From Novosphingobium guangzhouense (GTDB lineage: Bacteria; Pseudomonadota; Alphaproteobacteria; Sphingomonadales; Sphingomonadaceae): DNA of 64,000 bases. Below, piece after piece: positions 34,710-43,857 of this stretch. Positions within the stretch are counted from its first letter, which is position 1; each line of letters opens with the position of its first letter. The stretch covers positions 1-64,000 of the forward strand of contig NZ_LYMM01000038.1 in NCBI RefSeq assembly GCF_002896965.1, in the 5' to 3' direction. The notes beneath the pieces are model-generated. The model searched no databases. It saw only the letters and a list, made by a program, of their open reading frames with translations, and was not told the origin of the DNA. Position numbers and translations under genes: made by a program.

Positions 34710-35543
34710 GTGACGGCCCCCGTTCGATTCCCGCGCTTTTTCGTGACGAGCCCGGCGCCGTGCCCGTATCTTCCGGGCCGTAGCGAACGCAAGGTGTTCA
34801 CCGAACTCAAGGGCCCGCACGCCGATTCGCTGAACGATGCGCTGGGCCGCATCGGCTTTCGCCGCAGCCAGACGGTTGCCTATCGCCCGTCCTGCATCGA
34901 TTGCAACGCCTGCGTCTCGGTGCGCGTGGTCGCCGGGGAATTCCGCGCCTCACGCACGCAGAAGCGCACGCTGGATGCGCATTCGGACCTTGTCGCCACC
35001 GTCTGCCGCCCCTGGTCCACCAGCGAACAGTTCGAACTGCTGCAGCGCTATCTTGCGGCCCGCCACCCCGAAGGCGGGATGACGACGATGGACGAAGTCG
35101 ATTTCGCCGACATGGTGGAACACACCCCCGTCACCAGCTACGTCATCGAATACCGCGAACCTTCGGCTGACGGCGTCGTCCCCGGCCGCCTCGTCGGCGC
35201 CTGCCTGACCGACCGCCAGTGCGATGGGCTGTCGATGATCTATTCGTTCTACGATCCCGAAAGCGAACGGCAGGGGCTGGGCAACTACATCATCCTCGAT
35301 CACATCCGCCGCGCCACGGACATGGGCCTTGGCTACGTCTACCTTGGCTACTGGGTCGAAGGGTCGGCGCGCATGCAGTACAAGGTGCGCTATCGCCCGA
35401 TGGAAAAGCTGGGTCGCGCAGGCTGGGAACGCATAGAACCCGCCGAACACGACCGCCTGATCGCCGCCGCCGTAGCCAACCCCCACCGCGACGACGGCGC
35501 CACCGGCCCCAAGGACGGCATGCCCTCCGTCACCAAGGGCTGA
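34710..35543 (+). CDS. bpt: Bpt, aspartate/glutamate leucyltransferase (N-end rule)
   Basis: A 277-residue Ate1/Bpt-family aminoacyl-tRNA:protein transferase. The N-terminal cysteine-rich block is [16 protein letters not shown], then [41 protein letters not shown] and the C-terminal [20 protein letters not shown]. Such proteins transfer Leu from Leu-tRNA to proteins starting with Asp or Glu, marking them for ClpAP. GTG start at 34710 preceded by AGAGGAAG. Family well recognised. Confidence 0.92.
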   Translation: MTAPVRFPRFFVTSPAPCPYLPGRSERKVFTELKGPHADSLNDALGRIGFRRSQTVAYRPSCIDCNACVSVRVVAGEFRASRTQKRTLDAHSDLVATVCRPWSTSEQFELLQRYLAARHPEGGMTTMDEVDFADMVEHTPVTSYVIEYREPSADGVVPGRLVGACLTDRQCDGLSMIYSFYDPESERQGLGNYIILDHIRRATDMGLGYVYLGYWVEGSARMQYKVRYRPMEKLGRAGWERIEPAEHDRLIAAAVANPHRDDGATGPKDGMPSVTKG

Positions 35544-35652
35544 TCAGCGCCGCACCGCCACGCTATGTCAGAGCGGTGTTGGAAGGTCTGATTTGGGTGG
35601 TTTGCGGTCCTGCGGCTTTTGGGCAGCAAGTGCACAAAGGCAGAAGGTAGCT

Positions 35653-36129
35653 TTATGCGCATTCCGCCGGATCGGCCCTTGAATAAGCAATATATTGACC
35701 ATCGTTCGCGAGCATCTGAAAACTGTGAAGGTCAGTTTCATCAAAGACACCATATGTCTCTTGATTTACGACCTTATAGAAGTTTAGAAATTTTCCTGAG
35801 CCTCGTTTATCTATAGAGTATTGGTATCCAGAAGCTGACACGTCAGCAGATATAGGGCGTTCGGCAGTAAGCGCGATCCCTGTCTTATGGCGCTCTAAGT
35901 GGAAACCGATGATCGGAAAATTTTTCTGCTCGATTATCATGCCATTAGCTTCGAGCCGTATAGGAGGTGCGCTTTTCGAGGCGAAGCAACCATATGCTAA
36001 ATGGTTGAGTGGATCAGGTTTTGGCTTTGGTCCGACGAAAAGCGCCGCTCCAATGAACACGGCCATTCCGATCAGTCCGATAAACTTGAGATGCCCTTCC
36101 AGTTTTGTTCCGGCGTCGTAAGGCATCAT
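35653..36129 (-). CDS. AT-rich orphan membrane-anchored protein
   Basis: A 158-residue protein with one N-terminal membrane helix (FIGLIGMAVFIGAALFVG) and an outside domain (GMIIEQKNFPIIGFHLERHK, GYQYSIDKRGSGKFLNFY). No family is recognised. Its base composition is far below the surroundings; one 60-base stretch near 35761 has 19 G+C (32%). It sits alone between bpt and the repeat cluster upstream of argS. This is typical of a horizontally acquired single gene. Confidence 0.6.
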   Translation of the reverse strand: MMPYDAGTKLEGHLKFIGLIGMAVFIGAALFVGPKPKPDPLNHLAYGCFASKSAPPIRLEANGMIIEQKNFPIIGFHLERHKTGIALTAERPISADVSASGYQYSIDKRGSGKFLNFYKVVNQETYGVFDETDLHSFQMLANDGQYIAYSRADPAECA

Positions 36130-36303
36130 TGAACCTGTACTATGAAGGCTACGCCGGGAAGAGTCCGGCTTTGCGACCGCTTTGGAATCTCAAGCACCTG
36201 CTCGTCAACGACTAGGATGGGGCGTTTGCCGACAGTCCACTTTCCTACACATGGCGCATTCCAGTACATTGCGATCCATGCAACGCCCCCAGCATCCCCG
36301 TCA

Positions 36304-36455
36304 CAAGGTTACACCACAAGGTTACACCTCAACCGCGCAAGGTGACACATCGACGGCTAAATGTGTCACCTTGCGGCCCTAAGGTGACACTTTCCGGCCC
36401 CAAGGTGACACCTTTTCCCTCTGGACCGTGTAAAGCGTGTAAACCTGTCACCTTG
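36304..36455. repeat. cluster of seven CAAGGTGACAC-like repeats upstream of argS
   Basis: Seven 12-base copies: CAAGGTTACACC (36304, 36317), CAAGGTGACACA (36338), its reverse TGTGTCACCTTG (36362), TAAGGTGACACT (36380), CAAGGTGACACC (36401) and a reverse CCTGTCACCTTG (36444). Two GTGTAAA units (36428, 36437) lie among them. Five are direct and two inverted; spacings are irregular (11-43 bases). The 36130-36513 region otherwise lacks a plausible gene. It precedes argS by 60 bases, so binding sites for a regulator or a repeat family are both possible. Confidence 0.85.
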
Positions 36456-36513
36456 CGCATCGCGCGTCGGGCCCTGTTCCCCTTTGCCCGCACTTGGGCT
36501 ATCCGCGCGCGTC

Positions 36514-38262
36514 ATGAGCAAGACCGAAACCCTTTACGCCGCCTTTGCAGGCCACCTTTCCGCCGCGCTCGATGCGCTGGAAGCAGCGGGCACGCTGCCG
36601 GGCGGCCTCAAGCGAGGCGCGATCACGGTCGAGCCGCCGCGCGATCCCTCGCACGGCGATCTTTCCACCAACGCCGCGATGGTGCTGGCCAAGCCCGCCG
36701 GGATGAAGCCCCGCGATCTGGCAGAGGCGCTGGTGGCGGAACTGTCGAAGCTCGATTCGGTGACTTCGGCCGAGATCGCCGGGCCGGGCTTCATCAACCT
36801 GCGCCTCTCGTCCGCCACCTGGCTCACCGAACTGCGCGCGATTGCCGGTCTGGGCGCGGATTACGGCCGTTCAAGCATGGGCGGCGGGTCGACGGTGAAC
36901 ATCGAATACGTCTCGGCCAACCCTACGGGTCCGATGCATATGGGCCACTGCCGCGGCGCGGTTGTCGGCGATGCGCTGGCGACGCTGCTGGAATTCGCGG
37001 GCCACAAGGTCATCAAGGAATACTACGTCAACGATGCCGGCGCGCAGGTGCAGGTGCTCGCCCGCTCGGCCCACGTGCGTTACCGCGAAGCGCTGGGGCA
37101 GGACGTCGGCGCGATCCCGGAAGGGCTCTATCCGGGTGAGTACCTGATCCCAGTCGGCCAGCAGCTGGCGGCCGAGTTCGGTGACAGGTACGCCGCCGCG
37201 CCCGAATCGGAGTGGCTGGTGCTGTTCCGCGAAAAGGCGGTCGCCGCGATGCTGGTGATGATCAAGGAAGACCTTGGCCTGCTGGGCATCCACCACGACC
37301 TGTTCTCGTCCGAGGCGGAACTTCAGGCCAGCGGCAAGCCTGACGAGGCGGAAAGCTGGCTGCGCGCCAAGGGCCTCGTCTACGACGGCGTGCTCGAAGC
37401 GCCCAAGGGCAAGACGCCTGATGACTGGGAGCCGGTGGAACTGCCGCTGTTCAAGTCGACCGCGTTCGGCGACGATCAGGATCGCCCGATCAAGAAGTCG
37501 GACGGCACCTGGACCTACTTCGGCGCCGATCTTGCCTACCACTTCCAGAAGGCCCAGAGCGCCGACGCGCTGGTGGACATCTGGGGTGCGGATCACGCCG
37601 GCACCGTCAAGCGCATCAAGGCCGCCGTCGCTGCCATGACGGGCGCTGACGGTGAACCCACGCCGTTCGAGATCAAGCTGGTCCAGATGGTCCAGCTGCT
37701 GCGCGACGGCGAGCCGGTGAAGATGTCCAAGCGTTCGGGCAACTTCGTGACGCTGGCCGAAGTCGTGACGGAAGTGGGCAAGGACGTGGTGCGCTTCACC
37801 ATGCTGACCCGCAAGCCCGAAGCGCAGATGGACTTCGATTTCGCCAAGGTGGTGGAAGCGAGCAAGGACAACCCCGTCTTCTACGTCCAGTACGCCAATG
37901 CCCGCGTCCACTCGACGCTGCGCAAGGGGCTGGCCGAAGGCGGCTTCACCCCCTCGGGCGATCACCTTGAGCTGCTGGGCGAAGAGGAACTGGAGCTGGT
38001 CAAGCTGGCCGCGCAGTTCCCCCGCATCGTCGAGGCTGCCGCAGCCGCGCGCGAACCGCACCGCATCGCCTTCTACCTTGGTGACGTGGCTGCAGCGTTC
38101 CACGGTTACTGGAACCTTGGCAACGATCGGGTGGAAAAGCGGTTTGTTAACGCGCAGGATGCAAACCTGACGGGCGCCCGTCTTTTCCTGGCGGCGCAGA
38201 TCGGGCAACTTGTCCGCAACGGCCTGGCTCTGCTTGGGGTCGAGGCGGTGGAGGAAATGTGA
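36514..38262 (+). CDS. argS: arginyl-tRNA synthetase
   Basis: A 582-residue class I synthetase: the HIGH motif in VSANPTGPMHMGHCRGAVVGD, a KMSKR motif in PVKMSKRSGNFVTL, the N-terminal Arg-tRNA domain with DLSTNAAMVLAK, and a C-terminal anticodon-binding helical domain ending LVRNGLALLGVEAVEEM. It charges tRNA-Arg. The start at 36514 (MSKTETLYAAF) is chosen over upstream codons of poor composition. The SPOR gene follows after three bases. Confidence 0.95.
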   Translation: MSKTETLYAAFAGHLSAALDALEAAGTLPGGLKRGAITVEPPRDPSHGDLSTNAAMVLAKPAGMKPRDLAEALVAELSKLDSVTSAEIAGPGFINLRLSSATWLTELRAIAGLGADYGRSSMGGGSTVNIEYVSANPTGPMHMGHCRGAVVGDALATLLEFAGHKVIKEYYVNDAGAQVQVLARSAHVRYREALGQDVGAIPEGLYPGEYLIPVGQQLAAEFGDRYAAAPESEWLVLFREKAVAAMLVMIKEDLGLLGIHHDLFSSEAELQASGKPDEAESWLRAKGLVYDGVLEAPKGKTPDDWEPVELPLFKSTAFGDDQDRPIKKSDGTWTYFGADLAYHFQKAQSADALVDIWGADHAGTVKRIKAAVAAMTGADGEPTPFEIKLVQMVQLLRDGEPVKMSKRSGNFVTLAEVVTEVGKDVVRFTMLTRKPEAQMDFDFAKVVEASKDNPVFYVQYANARVHSTLRKGLAEGGFTPSGDHLELLGEEELELVKLAAQFPRIVEAAAAAREPHRIAFYLGDVAAAFHGYWNLGNDRVEKRFVNAQDANLTGARLFLAAQIGQLVRNGLALLGVEAVEEM

Positions 38263-38265
38263 TCC

Positions 38266-39090
38266 ATGGCAGGCGCTGACGACGGCTATTTCCCGAAACC
38301 GGAAAAGAAGAACCCGGTCTTCGGTAACGGCAGGCAGGGCACCCCCTACTTCGAGGAGGACGGCGCCGCGCGGTCAGCCTCGGCCGCGTTCGGCGGCCTG
38401 TCGCAACAGTCGCAGCAGCCGCACCAGCTCCAGCTGGAGGAGGACGTGCGCCTCCCCTGGCTTGAGGGCGATGACGACGGTTACGAGGAAGCGCGTTCGG
38501 GCATCGGCCAGGGCGTGATCCTGGGCGCGCTTGGGCTTGTCGCGCTGGCGGTGATCGGCGGCGGCGTGATCTGGGCGATCAAGAGCCGCCCGGATCAGCC
38601 GCTGGTGGCCGATGGCGGCGTGATCACCGCGCCCAAGGCTCCGTACAAGGTGAAGCCCGAGAATCCCGGTGGCGAAGTCGTCGAAGGGACGGGCGACACC
38701 AGCTTCGCCGTGGCAGAGGGGCAGTCCCGTCCGGTCCAGATCGACCGGCGCGATGATGCACCTGCTCCCGGTTTCAGCACACCCACGACCGAAGCGGCCC
38801 GGCCTGCGGCAGCAACGCCCGAGGCAAAGCCGCAGGAGGCCGCGCCGGTGGTTAGCGGCGTAGGCGTTCAGGTTGGCGCCTATGCCAACAAGGCGGCGGC
38901 CGAAGCCGGCTGGAACACGCTCAAGACCCAGTACGAGCCGCTGGCCGGGATGAGCCACCGCGTAGTGCAGGGCAAGGCCGATATCGGCACGGTCTACCGT
39001 CTTCAGGCCGTGCCGGGTGATGCCGCTGCGGCGCGGGCCTTGTGCGCGGGCATGAAGGGCGTCGGGATGAGCTGCCAGGTCAAGAACTGA
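38266..39090 (+). CDS. SPOR-domain membrane protein
   Basis: A 274-residue protein: cytoplasmic acidic N-terminal part, a single membrane helix (VILGALGLVALAVIGGGVIW), a Pro/Ala-rich linker and a C-terminal SPOR domain (GVQVGAYANKAAAEAGWNTL ... YRLQAVPGDAAAARALC). SPOR domains bind denuded glycan strands at the septum, so it is likely a division or septum-associated protein. It follows argS by three bases, a pairing common in alphaproteobacteria. Confidence 0.85.
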   Translation: MAGADDGYFPKPEKKNPVFGNGRQGTPYFEEDGAARSASAAFGGLSQQSQQPHQLQLEEDVRLPWLEGDDDGYEEARSGIGQGVILGALGLVALAVIGGGVIWAIKSRPDQPLVADGGVITAPKAPYKVKPENPGGEVVEGTGDTSFAVAEGQSRPVQIDRRDDAPAPGFSTPTTEAARPAAATPEAKPQEAAPVVSGVGVQVGAYANKAAAEAGWNTLKTQYEPLAGMSHRVVQGKADIGTVYRLQAVPGDAAAARALCAGMKGVGMSCQVKN

Positions 39091-39092
39091 AG

Positions 39093-39114
39093 GCCCGGCC
39101 GCCCCAAACCGGGC
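39093..39114. terminator. terminator-like hairpin
   Basis: GCCCGG / CCGGGC arms with a ten-base loop directly after the SPOR gene stop and before the converging COG4223-type gene end at 39133. No T-run. Confidence 0.4.
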
Positions 39115-39132
39115 TGCGCCGGGCGGCGGGGT

Positions 39133-40092
39133 TCAGGCGCCTTCGGAGGCTTCAGGCGCCGGGTCTGCCGCTTCGGTGGGTTCGCCTGCCGGTGCGGCGG
39201 GGGCCAGCGGACTTGGCTGGTCAACGGTGCGGCCGTTGGAATCCTGCAACCGGTTGGGCTCCAGCATTGCGGTGGTTTCAAGCAGGTCGAGCGCCTTCTG
39301 CACGGCCTCGTAGCGGCGGGCGTCCGCAATCCAGGTATTCGCCGATTCGGCGCCGGGCAGGCGCTCCACTTCGCCGATGGCGGCGTCAATCCGCTTGGCG
39401 GTGAGCATCAGGCGGGCACGTTCGATGCGCGCGGCCGGATTGGCGAGCGCGGCCGAATCGCGGCGCACCACGAAGAGCGAAGTGATCTCGTGGCGGGTGC
39501 GCTCCCACAGGCTGCGGTTGGTATCTGTCACCGTCAGTTCGGGCGAAAGGGCTTCAAGCCGCGCGCTCAGCCCGTCGATGGTGACCGGGCTGGCGGCGAA
39601 GTCCACCACCGTTTGCACTGCGCGGGGCTGGGCGTTCATGAAGCGCAGGCGCAGCTGATCGGCCACGTAGCCAAGCGGCTCTCCCCGGTCGATCATGCGG
39701 CGCGCGGCGAAGGCGATAAGCAGCCCTTCGGCCCGTCCGGCGTTGCCGGCCGCCGCATCGGTCTGGAAATCGATGCGTGAAATCCGGTCCTCGATCATCG
39801 CAAGCCGACCTTCGACGGTGGCGATCTGCGACATCTGCGCGGCCGGCGGCGCTGAGGGTGCGGGGGCAGCGGCAGGCGCAGGCGCAGTGGCTTGCGATGT
39901 CGCCGAAGTCGCCGCTTCAAGCAGTGTAGGCAGATAGCCCCGCGTGGCCAGCCAGGCGACAAGCCCGGCACCGATCGCGAAGGCGACAAGCGCGATGAAC
40001 AGCGTCATGCCCGCCGAACGGCGAGGCGCGGCGCCCCCGAAGTGCTCAGGGCCGGAATACGCTGAAGTGGCCGGCGGCGGGGTGTCCTGCAT
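39133..40092 (-). CDS. COG4223/HemX-like membrane protein next to hemCD
   Basis: A 319-residue protein with one membrane helix (FIALVAFAIGAGLVAWLATR), an Ala/Pro-rich linker and a periplasmic helical domain (EGRLAMIEDRISRIDFQTD, RFMNAQPRAVQTVVDFAAS). Genes of this kind follow hemC-hemD in many alphaproteobacteria and are annotated as mitofilin-like or HemX-like. The function is not established. Start ATG at 40092. Confidence 0.75.
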   Translation of the reverse strand: MQDTPPPATSAYSGPEHFGGAAPRRSAGMTLFIALVAFAIGAGLVAWLATRGYLPTLLEAATSATSQATAPAPAAAPAPSAPPAAQMSQIATVEGRLAMIEDRISRIDFQTDAAAGNAGRAEGLLIAFAARRMIDRGEPLGYVADQLRLRFMNAQPRAVQTVVDFAASPVTIDGLSARLEALSPELTVTDTNRSLWERTRHEITSLFVVRRDSAALANPAARIERARLMLTAKRIDAAIGEVERLPGAESANTWIADARRYEAVQKALDLLETTAMLEPNRLQDSNGRTVDQPSPLAPAAPAGEPTEAADPAPEASEGA

Positions 40093-40111
40093 CAAGTCCT
40101 TGTCGTCGCGG

Positions 40112-40825
40112 TTAATGTCCGTAAGCGGCTTCTTGGCACATCTGTTGCGCCAAGGCCAGCAATGCGGCGTCGTCCGGGCGGCGGGCGCTGCGGACCGCTG
40201 CCCAGCCCGCGCCGGCGTGCGCAGCGACACGCGGGCCGATGGCGGCAAGGCGGATGGACCCGCGCGCGATGGCGGCTTCATCGCAGATCTGCGCGAAGCG
40301 GGCGGCAGCCTCGCCGGAATGGAGCAGGGCGATGACGGCGGCAGGCACCGGCTGAGGCGCAGGCGCCCGCAGGGCCTCGATCAGCCCCGCGGGGACGGGC
40401 AGCGCTTCGCTGGCGTAGACTTCGCGCGTGGTGATCGTGACACGCGCGGGCGGGTCGAGCATGGTCCGCTCCCGTCCGGCAAGGCGCAGCAGGCGGCTGT
40501 GGCCGGGCTGGAGCACGCCAAGCAGGTTCTGCAGGCCGCCATGACCTGTCGCGGCAACCTCCATCCCCGCAGCGCGCGCGGCGGCGGCCGTGGTTTCGCC
40601 CACGCAATAGGCCGGCAACCCGCGATAGCCTGCCAGCGCGGTCCCGCCATGACGCAGGGCATTGGCGCTGCCGAGCAGCAGGGCGTCGATGTCATTGCGG
40701 GCGACGGGCTGCCAGAGTGTAGGGCGCACCGCGAACAGTGGGAAGACCAGCGCCTTCAGCCCGCCTGCCTGCGCGGCTGCCAGCGTGGAGGCCGCGCCGG
40801 GTTCGGGGCGCAGAATGAGGATCAC
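40112..40825 (-). CDS. hemD: uroporphyrinogen-III synthase
   Basis: A 237-residue protein whose sequence is poorly conserved but recognisable: ILILRPEPGAASTLAAAQ at the start, ALLLGSANALRHGG and YCVGETTAAAARAAGMEVA, then SGEAAARFAQI and IGPRVAAHAGA. It closes the hydroxymethylbilane ring to uroporphyrinogen III. GTG at 40825 starts seven bases after the hemC stop; this context confirms the call. Confidence 0.85.
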   Translation of the reverse strand: MILILRPEPGAASTLAAAQAGGLKALVFPLFAVRPTLWQPVARNDIDALLLGSANALRHGGTALAGYRGLPAYCVGETTAAAARAAGMEVAATGHGGLQNLLGVLQPGHSRLLRLAGRERTMLDPPARVTITTREVYASEALPVPAGLIEALRAPAPQPVPAAVIALLHSGEAAARFAQICDEAAIARGSIRLAAIGPRVAAHAGAGWAAVRSARRPDDAALLALAQQMCQEAAYGH

Positions 40826-40832
40826 GGGCGGC

Positions 40833-41783
40833 TCACGGCCCCGCAAAGTGCACCGCGATGGCAGGCACCGCGCGGGCCAGCAGGTCGGCGGCAAGGCGGG
40901 CGGGGCCTTTCGCGTCATCGTCCGCAAAGCGGGCTTCGCCGCTGACATGCTCGGCGCCGTCGGGACTGTAGAGCGTGGCGCGCATGACAAGGTCGGCGCC
41001 TTCGTTGCGGGTCAGCACCGCGATCGGGCTGTGACAATTGCCGCCAAGCCCCGCCAGCAGCGCGCGTTCGGCCATGACCTGCGCGCGGCTGGGCGCATGG
41101 TCCACGGCGGAAACGAAGGCGCGGGTGGCCGCGTCGTCGGCGCGACATTCGATCATGATCGCGGCCTGCGCCGGGGCGGGCAGCCAGTCTTCTGCGTCGA
41201 GCGGGTGGCCCGTGCCCGTTTCGCCAAGGCGGTGGAGCCCGGCGGCGGCAAGGAAGGTAGCGTCGGCTTCCCCGGCTGCCAGCTTGGCAAGGCGGGTGGC
41301 AACGTTGCCGCGAAAGGTCACCACGGTGCAATCCGGGCGGGCGTGGAGCAATTGCGCGGCGCGGCGCGGGGCGCTGGTTCCGACGACGGCGCCTTGTGGC
41401 AGAGCGGCGATGCTTTCCGCGCCCACCAGGACATCGCGCACGTCCTCTCGCGGAAGGATCGCGCCGATCGTGAAGGCTGCGGGGCGGATCGTCTCGACGT
41501 CCTTGGCCGAATGCACCGCGAAGTCAATTTCGCCGGAAGCAAGCCAGGCGTCCAGTTCCTTGGTCCAAAGCGCCTTGCCGCCGATTTCGGCGAGCGCGCG
41601 GTCCTGTATGCGATCGCCGCTGGCGGTGACGGCAACGATCTCTATATGCGCGGGATCGATTCCGTGCGCCTGAGCAAGCCGGTCTCGCGCTTCATGGGCC
41701 TGCGCCATCGCCAGCGGCGAACGGCGTGTGCCCAATTTGTAACGCTCAGGGCGGAAGGTATCGAGTTGTTTATCGTGGGTCAT
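40833..41783 (-). CDS. hemC: hydroxymethylbilane synthase (porphobilinogen deaminase)
   Basis: A 316-residue enzyme. Typical blocks: [88 protein letters not shown], and the dipyrromethane-binding Cys around residue 249 in [12 protein letters not shown]. It assembles four porphobilinogens in haem synthesis. It is divergent from tsaD with a short gap and heads the hemC-hemD operon. Confidence 0.94.
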   Translation of the reverse strand: MTHDKQLDTFRPERYKLGTRRSPLAMAQAHEARDRLAQAHGIDPAHIEIVAVTASGDRIQDRALAEIGGKALWTKELDAWLASGEIDFAVHSAKDVETIRPAAFTIGAILPREDVRDVLVGAESIAALPQGAVVGTSAPRRAAQLLHARPDCTVVTFRGNVATRLAKLAAGEADATFLAAAGLHRLGETGTGHPLDAEDWLPAPAQAAIMIECRADDAATRAFVSAVDHAPSRAQVMAERALLAGLGGNCHSPIAVLTRNEGADLVMRATLYSPDGAEHVSGEARFADDDAKGPARLAADLLARAVPAIAVHFAGP

Positions 41784-41827
41784 CGGCGGCTTGTGCTACC
41801 GGGCATTGTCGTTCAGGGGAAGGCCGG

Positions 41828-42862
41828 ATGAGCATAGTTCTCGGCATCGAATCCTCCTGCGACGAGACGGCGGCGGCGCTGGTCACCGACGGCAGGGTGA
41901 TCCTCGCCCAACGCATCGCCTCTCAGGACGAGGCGCATCGCCCTTATGGCGGCGTCGTGCCGGAGATCGCCGCACGCGCCCATGCAGAGCGGATCGCCCC
42001 GCTGATCGAGGCGACGCTGGCCGATGCCGGGATGACGCTGGATCAGGTGGACGCGATCGCCGCCACCGCCGGGCCGGGGCTGATCGGCGGGGTCATGGTT
42101 GGCCTTGTTACCGCCAAGGCGCTGGCGATGGCCACCGACAAGCCGCTGATCGCGGTCAACCATCTGGAAGGCCACGCCCTGTCGCCGCGCCTTGCCGATG
42201 CCAGCCTTGAATATCCCTACCTGCTGCTGCTGGTATCGGGCGGGCATTGCCAGATTCTGCTGGTGGAAGGCGTGGGCCGGTTCCGCCGCATCGGCACCAC
42301 TATCGACGATGCGCTGGGCGAGGCTTTCGACAAGTCCGCGAAGGTCCTCGGCCTTGGCTATCCCGGCGGTCCCGCGCTTGAGCGGCTGGCGCTGCAGGGC
42401 GACGCCAGGAAGGTGCCGCTGCCGCGCCCGCTCAAGGGTTCGGAGGAACCGCACTTCTCCTTCGCCGGGCTGAAGAGCGCGGTGTTGCGCGCCAAGCAGT
42501 CGGGCGAATATGCCGATGCCGACATCGCCGCATCGTTCCAGCAGGCCGCGATCGACTGCCTGATCGACCGTACCCGCCGCGCGCTTGCGAAGGCCGGCCC
42601 GGTGAACGCGCTGGTCGTCGCGGGCGGGGTTGCCGCGAACAAGGCGATCCGCGGCGCGTTGGAAACGCTGGCCGAAGCGCATTCGCTGCCGTTCATCGCA
42701 CCGCCGCTGGCGCTGTGTACGGATAATGCGGCGATGATCGCCTGGGCCGGTGTGGAGCGGTTCGAGCGCGGACAGTCCGACCCCCTCGACGTGGCCGCGC
42801 GCCCGCGCTGGCCGCTCGACCCGGAGGCCGAGACGGTGCGCGGTGCGGGAGTGAAGGCATGA
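41828..42862 (+). CDS. tsaD: tRNA threonylcarbamoyltransferase TsaD
   Basis: A 344-residue protein of the Kae1/TsaD family that makes t6A on ANN-decoding tRNAs. Seen: [32 protein letters not shown], metal-binding His in [47 protein letters not shown] and [13 protein letters not shown]. Start is the ATG at 41828 just before the conserved N-terminus. It overlaps gpsA by 4 bases. Confidence 0.95.
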   Translation: MSIVLGIESSCDETAAALVTDGRVILAQRIASQDEAHRPYGGVVPEIAARAHAERIAPLIEATLADAGMTLDQVDAIAATAGPGLIGGVMVGLVTAKALAMATDKPLIAVNHLEGHALSPRLADASLEYPYLLLLVSGGHCQILLVEGVGRFRRIGTTIDDALGEAFDKSAKVLGLGYPGGPALERLALQGDARKVPLPRPLKGSEEPHFSFAGLKSAVLRAKQSGEYADADIAASFQQAAIDCLIDRTRRALAKAGPVNALVVAGGVAANKAIRGALETLAEAHSLPFIAPPLALCTDNAAMIAWAGVERFERGQSDPLDVAARPRWPLDPEAETVRGAGVKA

Positions 42863-43857
42863 GCGCGAAGATCGGTGTGATTGGCGCGGGCGCATGGGGC
42901 ACGGCCCTGGCGCAAGCGTTCGCTTCGGATGGCAGCGATGTCCTGCTCTGGGCGCGCGAGGCCGAACTGGTCGAGGAGATCAACCGCGACCGCCGCAACG
43001 GCCTTTACCTGCCCAGCGCCGCGCTGGCACCGACGATCCGCGCCTCCAGCGATCTTGCCGAATTTGCGGCGCTGCCCGCGCTGGTGGTGGTGGTGCCCGC
43101 GCAGTTCCTTGCTGCGGTCATCGCGGGCCTGCCTGACGGTTCGCGCGATCTGGTGCTCTGTGCCAAGGGTATCGAGGCCGGAACCGGCCGCCTGATGGCC
43201 GACGTTGCCGCCAGCGCCTGCGCGTCGGAGCGGCTGGCGGTGCTGTCCGGGCCCACGTTTGCGCACGAAGTTGCTGCCGGGCTGCCCACCGCCGTGACGC
43301 TGGCTTGTGGCGGCGGGCGCGCGCAGTGGGACCGGCTGGCGTCGCTGCTCGCCCGTCCGGCGCTGCGGCCCTATTATTCCGACGATGTCGTCGGTGCCGA
43401 GATCGGCGGCGCGGTGAAGAACGTGCTCGCCATCGCCTGCGGCGTGGTGGAAGGGCTGAACCTTGGCCAGAATGCCCGCGCGGCGTTGATCGCGCGCGGC
43501 TATGCCGAAATGCTGCGCTTTGGCCTTGCGCGCGGCGCCCGTGCAGAGACGCTGTCGGGTCTGTGCGGCCTCGGCGATCTGGTGCTGACCTGCTCTTCCA
43601 CGTCCAGCCGCAACTTCTCGCTTGGCCTTGCGCTGGGCAAGGGGCTGACCGCCGCAGAGGCATTGTCGGGCAAGAACAGCGTGGCCGAAGGCGCGGCAAC
43701 CGCGCCCGTGCTTGCCGATCTTGCCCGCCGTGATGGCATCCAGATGCCCATCGTCGAAGCGGTTGACCGGCTGCTGAAGGGTGAAGCCCCGGCTGGTGCT
43801 GTCGTCAACGATCTCCTGTCGCGCCCCCTGCGCGACGAGCAGGAGCCCCTTTCTTGA
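42859..43857 (+). CDS. gpsA: glycerol-3-phosphate dehydrogenase [NAD(P)+]
   Basis: A 332-residue enzyme making glycerol-3-phosphate for phospholipids. Motifs: [59 protein letters not shown] (catalytic Lys) and [20 protein letters not shown]. It overlaps tsaD (ATGA) and its stop overlaps the TTG start of the next gene. Confidence 0.95.
   Translation: MSAKIGVIGAGAWGTALAQAFASDGSDVLLWAREAELVEEINRDRRNGLYLPSAALAPTIRASSDLAEFAALPALVVVVPAQFLAAVIAGLPDGSRDLVLCAKGIEAGTGRLMADVAASACASERLAVLSGPTFAHEVAAGLPTAVTLACGGGRAQWDRLASLLARPALRPYYSDDVVGAEIGGAVKNVLAIACGVVEGLNLGQNARAALIARGYAEMLRFGLARGARAETLSGLCGLGDLVLTCSSTSSRNFSLGLALGKGLTAAEALSGKNSVAEGAATAPVLADLARRDGIQMPIVEAVDRLLKGEAPAGAVVNDLLSRPLRDEQEPLS

Noticed and set aside
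36142-36382. Two overlapping rightward short reading frames
   Set aside because: They run through the repeat array, have irregular composition and resemble no family; the repeats themselves create the frames.
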